Part shown: piece after piece, positions 11,400-19,382 of the stretch
How the letters are laid out: each line of letters begins with the position of its first letter
Position numbering within the stretch: position 1 is the first letter of the stretch
Assembly: GCF_017303315.1 (NCBI RefSeq)
Contig: NZ_JAFKOI010000009.1
Span: 62,001-126,000, forward strand
DNA: 64,000 bases
Direction: 5' to 3'
DNA from: Bacillus sp. NTK071
GTDB taxonomy: Bacteria; Bacillota; Bacilli; Bacillales; Guptibacillaceae
Notes under the pieces: generated by a model
Told to the model about the DNA's origin: nothing
Databases searched by the model: none
Seen by the model: only the letters and a program-made list of their open reading frames with translations
Made by a program: the position numbers and the translations under genes

Positions 11400-12476
11400 T
11401 CAAATTTTTAAGGTTTCCTTTAACTGTTCTTTAATCAATGGGCCCCATTTATCGAATTCGACAAGGAAACCATCATGACCAAATTTGGTATCAACAATAT
11501 AGAATTTCGCTAAGCTTTCTAGTGTGAACATGCTCTCTAACTGATAAGGAGGATAAATTAAATCTCCCTTAAAGCTAATTGCGAGCACGTTTGAGTGAAT
11601 CAGTTTCGCCGCCTCGGCTAGATCTCCTCTCCCTTTACTAATGTCATGCATATCCATTGCTTTCAATAAATACAAGTAGCTATTTGCATCAAAGCGACAT
11701 GTAAGCTTCTTTCCCTGATAGTGAAGGTAGGATTCCACATCATAAGATGTTTCTGTGTGACTCTCACCAGGAGGTTCATCTCCATTTCGACCAAATTTCT
11801 TTTGAAACATATCATCTGTTCGATAGGAAATCATCCCAATCATTCTTGCTGTTGCAAGTCCTGTTGCTGGAGGATGACTGAGGTTATAATATCCATCTTT
11901 CCAATCTGGATCATTTGTAATGGCAAACCTCGAAATAGCGTTATAGGCAATACCATATGCGCTAAGAGATGGTGTGACCGCTAAGGGAACTAAGTGATCC
12001 ATCCAATCCGGATAAAGAATTCCCCATTCTAATACTTGCATTCCTCCAAGCGAACCTCCAATGACGGCATGAAGATGATGGATACCTAGCTGCTCTAGTG
12101 CTTTTTTCTGAGAATGAACCATATCTCGAATCGTTACGAATGGAAAATCTGACTGATACGGTTGCCCGGTATCAGGGTTTGGAGACAGCGGTCCAGTAGA
12201 TCCATTGCATCCACCTAGTACGTTAAACGTTATAACTTGAAATTCAGATGTATCAACGTACTTACCACTGCCAATCAAACCGTTCCACCACCCAGGTTCC
12301 GATGAACCAACTGTATACTGGTTTCCTGTTAAAGCATGACATACTAGGATGACTGGTGCTTCAGTTGATCCAACCCTCTCATAAGCTAGTTCTACTCTAG
12401 GAAGTTCTACACCAGACTCAAGTATGAATGGCCCAATAGATACGTTTCGATCCTCGTATCTCTTCTCTCTCTCCAA
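11400..12476 (-). CDS. metX: Homoserine O-acetyltransferase
   Basis: Alpha/beta-hydrolase acyltransferase that activates homoserine with acetyl-CoA. The nucleophile Ser is in GGSLGGMQVLEW, and the catalytic His in KFGHDGFLVE near the C-terminus; NVLGGCNGSTGP is also typical. TTG at 12476 gives 358 aa and has AAAGGAGTGAT upstream; the longer TTG at 12500 would overlap that site. It is the first gene after SAM-I riboswitch 1. MetX enzymes can be acetyl- or succinyl-specific; the MetY partner argues for acetyl. Confidence 0.93.
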   Translation of the reverse strand: MEREKRYEDRNVSIGPFILESGVELPRVELAYERVGSTEAPVILVCHALTGNQYTVGSSEPGWWNGLIGSGKYVDTSEFQVITFNVLGGCNGSTGPLSPNPDTGQPYQSDFPFVTIRDMVHSQKKALEQLGIHHLHAVIGGSLGGMQVLEWGILYPDWMDHLVPLAVTPSLSAYGIAYNAISRFAITNDPDWKDGYYNLSHPPATGLATARMIGMISYRTDDMFQKKFGRNGDEPPGESHTETSYDVESYLHYQGKKLTCRFDANSYLYLLKAMDMHDISKGRGDLAEAAKLIHSNVLAISFKGDLIYPPYQLESMFTLESLAKFYIVDTKFGHDGFLVEFDKWGPLIKEQLKETLKI

Positions 12477-12651
12477 ACCCTTATCACTCCTTTCAAGCAA
12501 TTACCATGCTTCGCAAAACTCAATTAATCATGATATAAGGCTGTTTTCTATTAGGTTGTTGCTTTGGAAAGAATTTTTTTGTGAATACTACACCTAGCTA
12601 ATTGGAGCGGAAATTCCCCCACTCTTATAGCAACAATGTCAAAGAAAAGAT

Positions 12652-12816
12652 CCAAAAATAAAAAGCCTCTCTGAAAGACAGAGAGGCTTGATTTAATCAT
12701 CAGCTCCGCTTATCTTCCAGGATTTCTCCTGCAGGAATTGGCACCTTTTCAAACCACGAATGGTTTGACGGTTGCCGGGCTTCATAGGGCCAGTCCCTCC
12801 GCCTCTCTAGATAAGA
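12652..12816 (-). promoter_or_regulatory. SAM-I riboswitch (S-box), first copy
   Basis: Minus-strand CTTATCTAGAGAGGCGGAGG, GACTGGCCCTATGAAGCCCG and GCAACC form the S-box. The aptamer closes at GGAAGATAAG, and a terminator (AAGCCTCTCTG / CAGAGAGGCTT, about 12662-12689) with a T run follows. It controls metX-metY. Confidence 0.97.
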
Positions 12817-12858
12817 AAGAATATTTCGTTTTCATTTAATTTTCATTTAATTGTGTTC

Positions 12859-12887
12859 ATTTTAGCAAGGTACCGTATCAGTGTCAA
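12859..12887 (-). promoter_or_regulatory. SigA promoter of the metX riboswitch transcript
   Basis: Minus-strand TTGACA (12882-12887), a 17-bp spacer and TAAAAT (12859-12864), about 40 bp upstream of the aptamer. Confidence 0.85.
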
Positions 12888-12993
12888 ACAATTTCTGCAA
12901 TTTTATTTAGAATCATTGTACGATAGGATTATTTTGATTAGAACTAGAATTTTGATAAAGTGATACTAGTATAAATCGATGAGGTGAGAAACG

Positions 12994-13413
12994 TTGGATG
13001 CGCCATATTTTGAATTAGAAGAACTTAGCAGCGGTGAAATCATTCGTCTATCCGACTTTGAAGACAAGCCAGTTATGATTACATTCTGGGCTTCCTGGTG
13101 TCCAGATTGTATGAGGGATTTACCAATGAAGGAGCAATTCTACCAGCATGCAGACCTAGATAAACTTGGTTTCATTACAATTAATGTGACCGGCCGAGAG
13201 CGGTCTGAAGAAGCCGGAAAAGCATTTACCAATACACATCAACTTCCCTTCCCTGTCTTAGCAGATATCGGTCGTGAAACGTATGACAAATATAACTGCA
13301 AAGGAGTACCTACAACGGTGTTACTTGATAAACAGCATCGTATTTTTAAAGTATTTGATGATCAATCGTCATTTCTTGATATTGTAGGAGCACTTCCAGA
13401 AATTATGCTCTAG
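12994..13413 (+). CDS. TlpA/ResA-like thioredoxin-family protein
   Basis: 139-aa thioredoxin-fold protein with the active-site motif WASWCPDC (about 29-36) and the cis-Pro region GVPTTVLLD. No signal peptide or transmembrane segment is visible, so it is probably cytoplasmic, unlike ResA. TTG start with GAGGTGA 6 nt upstream; no better ATG is in frame. It is divergent from the methionine operon and followed by a terminator. The redox partner is unknown. Confidence 0.85.
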   Translation: MDAPYFELEELSSGEIIRLSDFEDKPVMITFWASWCPDCMRDLPMKEQFYQHADLDKLGFITINVTGRERSEEAGKAFTNTHQLPFPVLADIGRETYDKYNCKGVPTTVLLDKQHRIFKVFDDQSSFLDIVGALPEIML

Positions 13414-13420
13414 AATCATA

Positions 13421-13450
13421 AAAAGCCAGAGGGAATTCCCTCTGGCTTTT
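13421..13450. terminator. Bidirectional terminator
   Basis: Perfect 15-bp palindrome AAAAGCCAGAGGGAA / TTCCCTCTGGCTTTT between convergent genes (thioredoxin and rsgI). Confidence 0.9.
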
Positions 13451-13482
13451 CTAATAAATAATATAAATAATAGCGTGAAACG

Positions 13483-14796
13483 TTATTTGTCTTTCTTGTC
13501 TTTCTTGTCATTCTTGTCTTTCTGTTCTTTCTTCGAATCCTTTGATTCATGTTCTTTTTGATGTCTATCCTCTATCTTTTCTTGCTTCTTATTCTTCTTA
13601 TCCCTATGATCGTGCTCTTTCTTTTGGACTTTTTTGTGCTCTTTCTTATCTTTTATATTTTCTTTTTGATAATCTTTTTGATTCTTTCCATCATTTTTTT
13701 CGTTCTGTTTATCGCTCTTCTTTTCTGCTTTTTTTATTTGATTTTCATTTTTTTTTTCAGCATTATTGATTTCTTTTTTATTAATTACGTCCGTTTTGTC
13801 TTTATCTAATTTGACAGATTCCTTTTTGATCGGTGGTTCTTCATCCTCAATTTCTGGAACCGTCTCTTTAGGTTTATCTCGCTTTTGGTTATTGTTCGGC
13901 TCATCCGGTTCTTGTACTATCAATTCGTTATTCGTTGTTTTACCTTTAGGTGTCTTTTTATCGTTCAATTGCACAACTGAATCGTCTAACTCTGATGATT
14001 CTTTAGTTGGATCTTGTGGACCTGTTTCAGCAGCAGTCATGCTATCGGATTCCAATGCTTCAATTTTTTTAACGGATAAATTGCGCACGTCACTTAGGGT
14101 AAGAGAGACGCCTCGATCTAAAGCACTTAAGTACGTCACATATTTACCAGGTGAAACACCCTTTTTCACAGCTTCTTGACGTGTATTGTAATCTGAATTT
14201 AGAACCGTCGTGATTGCAATTGACTGATTCTTTAGCGCTTCATTTTGTTCAATGTTACGAATTGCTTTTTCAAGGGCATCCTTAATATTCTCAGAACGTT
14301 CCTGTTTCTCAACATCTGAGGCTACAATTAACAGCTTTCCCCCATCTGAAAGGTACCCATCCTTATCCAAACGTGATACAAGAAGACCTGTAAATTCACT
14401 AAGTGGCATGTTCTTGGTTTCCTTGTTTAAATTCAACCCTTCACCGTCTGAGTTCCATGCTTGATATTGAACAACTTCAAGATCAGAATTTACTCCAACC
14501 TCAATACTAGGGTTAATATCAAAGCTAATATAGGCTGCAACTGCGTTGTTCTGTGTTACAGGTATGATGCCTGTGACAAGAACAACTAACAGCAAAAGCG
14601 CCGTCATTCCGGCCAGGGTTGGCATAGAGGGGGTAAAATAACCCTTTTTCTGTTTCATTGGTTTTGGTGCAAGTTTAATTTCAGAGCCTATTGTTAACGT
14701 ATGATTTCGCTTAAGATTAATTGTTGTAAATTCACCATCAGGTGTTAAAACAACAGCTTTTCTACCACGAATGTCCATAATGACCCCTTGTTTCAT
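13483..14796 (-). CDS. rsgI: Anti-sigma-I factor RsgI
   Basis: 437-aa membrane protein that binds and restrains SigI. The N-terminal RsgI domain covers about residues 1-50 (GVIMDIRGRKAVVLTPDGEF). One transmembrane segment is at about 60-80 (AGMTALLLLVVLVTG). A conserved extracytoplasmic stretch follows (AYISFDINPSIEVGVN). From about 265 to the end it is low-complexity Lys/Asp/Glu/Asn with repeated KKD and KDKK units. No carbohydrate-binding or protease domain is fused. It lies 21 nt downstream of sigI. Confidence 0.93.
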   Translation of the reverse strand: MKQGVIMDIRGRKAVVLTPDGEFTTINLKRNHTLTIGSEIKLAPKPMKQKKGYFTPSMPTLAGMTALLLLVVLVTGIIPVTQNNAVAAYISFDINPSIEVGVNSDLEVVQYQAWNSDGEGLNLNKETKNMPLSEFTGLLVSRLDKDGYLSDGGKLLIVASDVEKQERSENIKDALEKAIRNIEQNEALKNQSIAITTVLNSDYNTRQEAVKKGVSPGKYVTYLSALDRGVSLTLSDVRNLSVKKIEALESDSMTAAETGPQDPTKESSELDDSVVQLNDKKTPKGKTTNNELIVQEPDEPNNNQKRDKPKETVPEIEDEEPPIKKESVKLDKDKTDVINKKEINNAEKKNENQIKKAEKKSDKQNEKNDGKNQKDYQKENIKDKKEHKKVQKKEHDHRDKKNKKQEKIEDRHQKEHESKDSKKEQKDKNDKKDKKDK

Positions 14797-14817
14797 CCCC
14801 TGGCCCCCTTAATTCAA

Positions 14818-15573
14818 CTACTGTATATAAGATTTCAGAGCATTAAAACCACCGAGATGGATTAACGCAACTGCTATTATATACTTTCGATTACGTTCGA
14901 TCGTTTTGCGACTGCACGTAACGAGCGCTAACAAATCTTTTATTGGGAGCTGCTTTTTTTCCAACAAATAGCTTGATAATACGTCATCGTCTGCAATTAA
15001 CTTTGCAATCATTTTGGCGTTTTCTCTGGCATCAATATGTTTCGGGCAATTTTTGCTAAGCACCTTGAACGTAATACTGAATTTCTTAAGCAATTGTTCA
15101 TATTCTTCAATTTCATACATACGCATTTCACTTTGCTTGTCCATTTCATAGACATCAAGTGCTGCTTTTTGTTCTGCAAAACTATCTTCAAGACGCCCTT
15201 CTTCATCAAGTTCTTCAGGTTCAAGATAGATGTATTTGTTTTGCCTTGCTTCCTTACGAATGTAATCTATGACTCTTCTTCTAATGACCATATCTGCAAA
15301 AGTAAGAAAGCGGCTACCCTGCCCTCTTCGGAATTGATCCATCGCTTCGTTAAACGCAGACAGTCCAATACTGAACTCGTCCATCGTATGATTAATATAA
15401 CGATTGCAAACTTTTGATGTGATTTTCTTAATAAACGGTTGGTAATCTTCTAGTAGTTGGTTTCTTAGTAGTTGATTCCCATTTTGGATACTATCGATTT
15501 TATCTTCTAATGTAATGCTATCTTTGTTATTCGCGAAATTTCCCATTTTCGTGCTGATTGAAATGGTTGTCAT
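14818..15573 (-). CDS. sigI: RNA polymerase sigma factor SigI
   Basis: 251-aa alternative sigma factor of the heat-shock and cell-wall-linked SigI family. Region-2-like sequence is at about 60-115 (RFLTFADMVIRRRVIDYIRK), and a C-terminal DNA-binding region at about 210-240 (LALVTCSRKTIERNRKYIIA). It is paired with rsgI directly downstream, the standard sigI-rsgI order. SigI usually autoregulates this operon, but I did not find a convincing SigI promoter upstream. Confidence 0.94.
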   Translation of the reverse strand: MTTISISTKMGNFANNKDSITLEDKIDSIQNGNQLLRNQLLEDYQPFIKKITSKVCNRYINHTMDEFSIGLSAFNEAMDQFRRGQGSRFLTFADMVIRRRVIDYIRKEARQNKYIYLEPEELDEEGRLEDSFAEQKAALDVYEMDKQSEMRMYEIEEYEQLLKKFSITFKVLSKNCPKHIDARENAKMIAKLIADDDVLSSYLLEKKQLPIKDLLALVTCSRKTIERNRKYIIAVALIHLGGFNALKSYIQ

Positions 15574-15913
15574 GTTTTACACCTCTCATTTTGCAATCAA
15601 TTTCACATTGAATGCTTATACGGGTTGGATTCTTAGATGTTATAAATTTAATTATTAAATCAAAGCTATGAAAATGAAACGTGCCACCGTTCGAAAGGAA
15701 TGGTGACTCTATATTCAGTTATACCATTCAATCAGCATCAACGAAAATACAATTTTATGACAATGTTACTGTTTCTTTACTGGCTGTTATATTAATTTAT
15801 CATTGTTAATATTACGCAATTTTCAGCATATTAACTATCTTTAAAATCCCTCTCTGGAGGCATTTGTCACATTTGTTAAGTAACAAACGAATGGTCAAAT
15901 ATAATCAAAGTAA
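15574..15913. other. Intergenic region upstream of sigI
   Basis: 340 bp, AT-rich, between yusE and sigI, both minus strand. It must hold the sigI promoter, but I see no clear SigA or SigI (ACCCCC / CGAA) pair, no ORF and no stable terminator. Confidence 0.5.
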
Positions 15914-16222
15914 TTATTCATTACTCAAAAAAGTATCTACCTTAACAACCGATTCAAAAGCGAAAAGGGTGTCACCTGGAATTCCATTTCTAAAAACCGT
16001 TAATGCAGGTACACTTTGTATTTTAAGGTTTTCAGCCAACCATGGGAAGTAATTTAAATTACAAGCATAAACCTTCTCTTGAAGATCTTTTGACTCGATA
16101 ACAACTTGAAGCATTCTCTTGGCAATTTTGCACGTTCGGCAAAATGGAGTATAAAAAAAGAGAATACATTGAGACTCAGCCATCAGCTCTCGCATCTCAT
16201 TCTCCTCTGTCACTTCTTTCAT
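15914..16222 (-). CDS. yusE: Thioredoxin-like protein, YusE type
   Basis: 102-aa thioredoxin-fold protein with redox motif CRTC in FFYTPFCRTCKIA (about 22-34) and the cis-Pro site SVPALTVFRNG. The Arg-Thr inside the CxxC differs from classical CGPC thioredoxin, so it may have different partners. It sits at the start of a block matching B. subtilis yusE-yusF-yusG-gcvH, which supports the name. No signal peptide. Confidence 0.85.
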   Translation of the reverse strand: MKEVTEENEMRELMAESQCILFFYTPFCRTCKIAKRMLQVVIESKDLQEKVYACNLNYFPWLAENLKIQSVPALTVFRNGIPGDTLFAFESVVKVDTFLSNE

Positions 16223-16297
16223 TGCTATGCTCCTAACTAGATAAGACCCCAGGGAAATTTAATTAAGTTTCCCTGGGGTAATATGTTCAATTCCACG

Positions 16298-16627
16298 CTA
16301 GATGGTCATGACTTTAAATTTGGCTGCTCTTAATATTCGAGTTAAATAGTTCAGTGGTGTTTCCGCCACCTCACGATGAAGCATTGTGATGTACAGATGT
16401 TCTGCGTGAGGAATTTCCTGTGATAGCTGCCTCCGGAGTTTCTCACCAGCGTCATCTGCATCGACTAGCACATATACGTCCATTTCCTCAAGCTCTTCAC
16501 TAAGTTCCTCGAGCCTTTCAAAACTAATCGTACCATACGTACAAATAATACTGACAGGTTCATCTAAAACCCTCATCAATTGCTCTTTGTCCGTCTTTCC
16601 TTCTACAATTATTACTTTATCATTCAT
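16298..16627 (-). CDS. yusF: Toprim-domain protein, YusF type
   Basis: 109-aa protein consisting mostly of a Toprim fold: IIVEGKTDKEQL near the N-terminus supplies the conserved Glu, and YVLVDADDAGEKLRR the DxD motif, both for divalent metal binding. Similar domains occur in primases and RNase M5, but the role of this family is unknown. ATG at 16627 is chosen for ATGGAGCG 7 nt upstream. The synteny with yusE and gcvH supports the assignment. Confidence 0.85.
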   Translation of the reverse strand: MNDKVIIVEGKTDKEQLMRVLDEPVSIICTYGTISFERLEELSEELEEMDVYVLVDADDAGEKLRRQLSQEIPHAEHLYITMLHREVAETPLNYLTRILRAAKFKVMTI

Positions 16628-16764
16628 GGCACAACGCTCCATTTCAAGCTGTCGTATCAATGCTTTTACTATAGCATATGGATGTGGAGGCAGATCGTTT
16701 CTATTTTTAAAATTTGATTTAATTGAATATCATGAGCAACAGCTATTCATTAGAGCTTTAAAGA

Positions 16765-17292
16765 TTACTCATCCCTGTTATCAGGATTATCTTCTTCCAA
16801 GTACGTCTCTGATGTCGAATTACCGTGCTCATTTTGCAGATCGTCGGCTGTTCGAATTCGATCATCCACTCGATTACCTGGTGTTTCAAATGTTGCCTCA
16901 TCATCCGGTCTGCTATCTTCTTTTGTTTCTTCTAGTTGATCTTGAGCCTCTTTCGTCCGAATTGCATAAGGAATGGCTTCTAGACGTTCTTTATTAATTT
17001 CTTCTCCTGTATCAACACATATACCATAATTACCTTCACGAATTCGATCCAGCGCTGTATTAATTGCACTTAACCTCTCTCTAGCAGCATCCTCTAACGT
17101 AATATCTTTTTCACGTTGATCCAACTCTGATGCCATGTCAGCGAAATGATTATCGTATGAAGTCAGTTCACCCGTTTCATCAGATAAAGCTGTATTCTCA
17201 TCATGTTTTGTTGCTCCACTATCTAAAAGTTCCTTTTTTAAATCAAGTAGCTGTTTTTTAAAGTGCTGTAGTTCTTCTTTCGACAAAGCCAT
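16765..17292 (-). CDS. yteA: TraR/DksA-like general stress protein, YteA type
   Basis: 175-aa protein with an N-terminal coiled-coil-like helix region (ALSKEELQHFKKQLLDLKKEL) and a DksA/TraR-like segment YGICVDTGEEINKERLEAI at about 95-115. The zinc-binding cysteines are reduced to a single Cys, as in YteA-type members. The last 50 residues are acidic and Asp/Glu-rich. ATG at 17292 has GGAGGG 7 nt upstream. It is an insertion relative to the B. subtilis yus order. Confidence 0.82.
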   Translation of the reverse strand: MALSKEELQHFKKQLLDLKKELLDSGATKHDENTALSDETGELTSYDNHFADMASELDQREKDITLEDAARERLSAINTALDRIREGNYGICVDTGEEINKERLEAIPYAIRTKEAQDQLEETKEDSRPDDEATFETPGNRVDDRIRTADDLQNEHGNSTSETYLEEDNPDNRDE

Positions 17293-17431
17293 TATAGTTC
17301 CCTCCATTGGTCATTTTCTTTTCTACTATCTATTTTCCCTTAACATTGATGCAGTTAAACCATTCAATTATGTTTTAGCATGCTCAACTGGTGGAAATAG
17401 GACCATAAGAATAAAGATTGGAGTGTTTGTA

Positions 17432-17935
17432 ATGACAAAATTAAACCTTGGACAAGATGCACCATCTTTTTCTCTCGTCAATACAGAAGGAGAGCTATTT
17501 CAATTCGAAGAGCATCAGAAAAGCGATAACCGCTGGCATATGCTCGTTTTCTTCAGAGGAGAATGGTGCCCTGTATGTAATGAACAATTGGAAGAGCTTC
17601 AGGAACATCTTGGTGCATTCCAGAAATTAGACGTTCATCCGATCGCCATCGCAAAAGACAGTTTAGAGTCTCTCAGAAAAATGAAAGAAAAGCATAGCCT
17701 GCAGTTTCCCGTATTAAGTGACAATGAAAATGCTGCAATTGATGCTTATGGTGTCATGATGCACAGTGAAGATGATCCGTACGAAGATCATGGTGAACAC
17801 GGTGAACCCGCCATCTTCCTTATTGACGAGAATGGAAAACTGATGGCACAGTATCTGCAGTCAAGCCCATTTGGTAGACCTTCACCTGATGGTCTTATTA
17901 CGACAATTAAGTACATTAGAAAAAATAAAGCATAA
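17432..17935 (+). CDS. Peroxiredoxin-like protein (AhpC/TSA family)
   Basis: 167-aa thioredoxin-fold peroxidase-like protein. The peroxidatic region reads FFRGEWCPVCNEQL (about 42-55), with two Cys in a CPVC arrangement instead of the single peroxidatic Cys of AhpC. FPVLSDNENAAIDAYGV and PAIFLIDENGK are typical of the family. ATG at 17432 has GGAG 8 nt upstream. It is monocistronic with its own terminator and converges on yusG. It is likely to reduce peroxides or act as a thiol oxidoreductase in the cytosol. Confidence 0.82.
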   Translation: MTKLNLGQDAPSFSLVNTEGELFQFEEHQKSDNRWHMLVFFRGEWCPVCNEQLEELQEHLGAFQKLDVHPIAIAKDSLESLRKMKEKHSLQFPVLSDNENAAIDAYGVMMHSEDDPYEDHGEHGEPAIFLIDENGKLMAQYLQSSPFGRPSPDGLITTIKYIRKNKA

Positions 17936-17936
17936 G

Positions 17937-17963
17937 AAAAACCGGCCTAATAGGCCGGTTTTT
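17937..17963. terminator. Bidirectional terminator
   Basis: AAAAACCGGCC / GGCCGGTTTTT stem with a 5-nt loop between the convergent peroxiredoxin and yusG genes. Confidence 0.9.
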
Positions 17964-18212
17964 CTAACACCATCCAAGGTCACAATCTTCTACATACCTT
18001 CCGTTTTTCTCCATCACGCGTTCATAACGAAAGATTCTGTCCTGGTCGAATTCAAACCCATCGGAGAATTCATACTGATTTCCCTCATTGGTAAATAAGA
18101 TGCGGCCGATTTTTTCCTTGTTTAAGAAAAGGTTCATCGAGTTCTGATCGAACTTGCCATATACCTTACTTGTAATATCGATTCGCTCCATAGGAAGAGA
18201 TTGATCATTCAT
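17964..18212 (-). CDS. yusG: Conserved small protein YusG
   Basis: 82-aa soluble protein of unknown function (DUF2553 family by my recognition), rich in charged and aromatic residues (RIDITSKVYGKF, RIFRYERVMEKNGRYVED). ATG at 18212 is preceded by AAGGGG; upstream ATGs lack a site. It keeps the position next to gcvH seen in B. subtilis. Confidence 0.75.
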   Translation of the reverse strand: MNDQSLPMERIDITSKVYGKFDQNSMNLFLNKEKIGRILFTNEGNQYEFSDGFEFDQDRIFRYERVMEKNGRYVEDCDLGWC

Positions 18213-18331
18213 CGACATCATCCCCTTATTTATAGTGTGATTCATTAAAACCGTCATTTGATAGAAGCTTTAAATACATGCACTTTTAAAGGTTAATGAT
18301 GAAGATTTTCTTTCCCTGGCCGATTCGTCTA

Positions 18332-18718
18332 TTAGTCTTCGCTTACCATTTTCTCATAAGCTTCAGCTGTCATAAGTTCTTCAATCTGAGAAGGCTCAGT
18401 TGGTTCTACTACAACCATCCATGCTTTTTCATATGGAGATTCGTTAACGAATTCAGGGCTATCTTCTAATTCTTCATTTACAGAAAGAACTTTTCCTGAG
18501 ATTGGTGCATATAGTTCGGAAACAGTTTTCACTGACTCAACACTTCCGAAAGGCTCGTCCGATTCAATTGTGTCGCCTTCTTCTGGAAGCTCCACGAAAA
18601 CAATATCTCCTAATTCTGATTGTGCAAAATCAGTGATACCAATGCGGATGTTTCCATCCTCTTGTACTTGTACCCATTCGTGTTCTTCTGAGTAGCGAAA
18701 ATCTTTTGGTAAGTTCAT
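18332..18718 (-). CDS. gcvH: Glycine cleavage system H protein
   Basis: 128-aa lipoyl carrier of the glycine cleavage complex. The lipoylated Lys is in [15 protein letters not shown] (about 60-75), and the N-terminus [10 protein letters not shown] is typical. In Bacillus GcvH is also the hub from which lipoyl groups pass to other 2-oxoacid dehydrogenases. No glycine riboswitch is seen, and the gcvT/gcvP genes are not in the window. AGGAATTACAA precedes the ATG. Confidence 0.96.
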   Translation of the reverse strand: MNLPKDFRYSEEHEWVQVQEDGNIRIGITDFAQSELGDIVFVELPEEGDTIESDEPFGSVESVKTVSELYAPISGKVLSVNEELEDSPEFVNESPYEKAWMVVVEPTEPSQIEELMTAEAYEKMVSED

Positions 18719-18813
18719 TTGTAATTCCTCCCTGAAATAGTTTCTCTAGTTAAGTTATTAATATTATTTACAATAACTATCGTATAATAGTTATTATTAA
18801 ATAAGCAACCATT

Positions 18814-19173
18814 TTATCGTTTCCATATTTCCTCAAATGTATCTTCTTTAAACCCTACCGTTACTTCTTGTCCATCCGTTACGATCGGACGTTTAATTAA
18901 CATACCATCTGATGCTAACAATTCAAGCAACTCATCCTGAGTGGACGTAGAAACGCGATCTTTTAGACCCAGTTCACGATACTTCTGGCCGCTAGTATTA
19001 AAAAACTTTTTAATTGGTAGTCCACTATGATCGACTAACTGTGCCAATTCATCTTTAGATGGTGGATTTTCTACGATATGAACCTCATTTACTTCTACAT
19101 TGTTTTCTGCGAACCATTTTTTTGCTTTGCGACATGTTCCGCATTTTGGATAAGCATAAAATGTGATGGCCAA
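18814..19173 (-). CDS. yusI: ArsC/Spx-family protein YusI
   Basis: 119-aa arsenate-reductase-like fold. It keeps a CxxC motif at the start (YPKCGTCRKAKKW) and the Arg-Pro-containing LIKRPIVTDGQEV. It is closer to the YusI/YffB branch than to true arsenate reductases; the Spx-type activity at RNA polymerase is unproven here. Located between gcvH and fadE as in B. subtilis. Confidence 0.87.
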   Translation of the reverse strand: MAITFYAYPKCGTCRKAKKWFAENNVEVNEVHIVENPPSKDELAQLVDHSGLPIKKFFNTSGQKYRELGLKDRVSTSTQDELLELLASDGMLIKRPIVTDGQEVTVGFKEDTFEEIWKR

Positions 19174-19325
19174 ATCTGTTCCTCCTTAAAACACGTCAAT
19201 GTGATGATGACGTTAGTTTACCATATGTGATGAGTTCGACAAATTCAGACGCATCTAAAAGTAGCTTTCGTCACCCAAAGAAAAAATCCTCTTTTTACCC
19301 CAATCTTTATATTTCCTTAACGAGA

Positions 19326-19356
19326 TAAAAAAATCCCTCCAAATTCTTGGAGGGAT
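19326..19356 (-). terminator. Terminator after fadE
   Basis: ATCCCTCC / GGAGGGAT stem with an 8-nt loop and a following T run on the minus strand. Confidence 0.88.
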
Positions 19357-19382
19357 AAGAGAGAATATGGTTTGGAGGTTAT

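Noticed and set aside
13542-14179. Hydrophobic and Ser-rich frames opposite rsgI
   Set aside because: They mirror the Lys/Asp-rich coding strand of rsgI in antisense and have no site or family signal.
15574-15913. SigI-type autoregulatory promoter
   Set aside because: No ACCCCC plus CGAA pair at suitable spacing could be found on the minus strand.
18719-18813. Glycine riboswitch near gcvH or the AGCS symporters
   Set aside because: None of the conserved glycine-aptamer motifs is present upstream of these genes.
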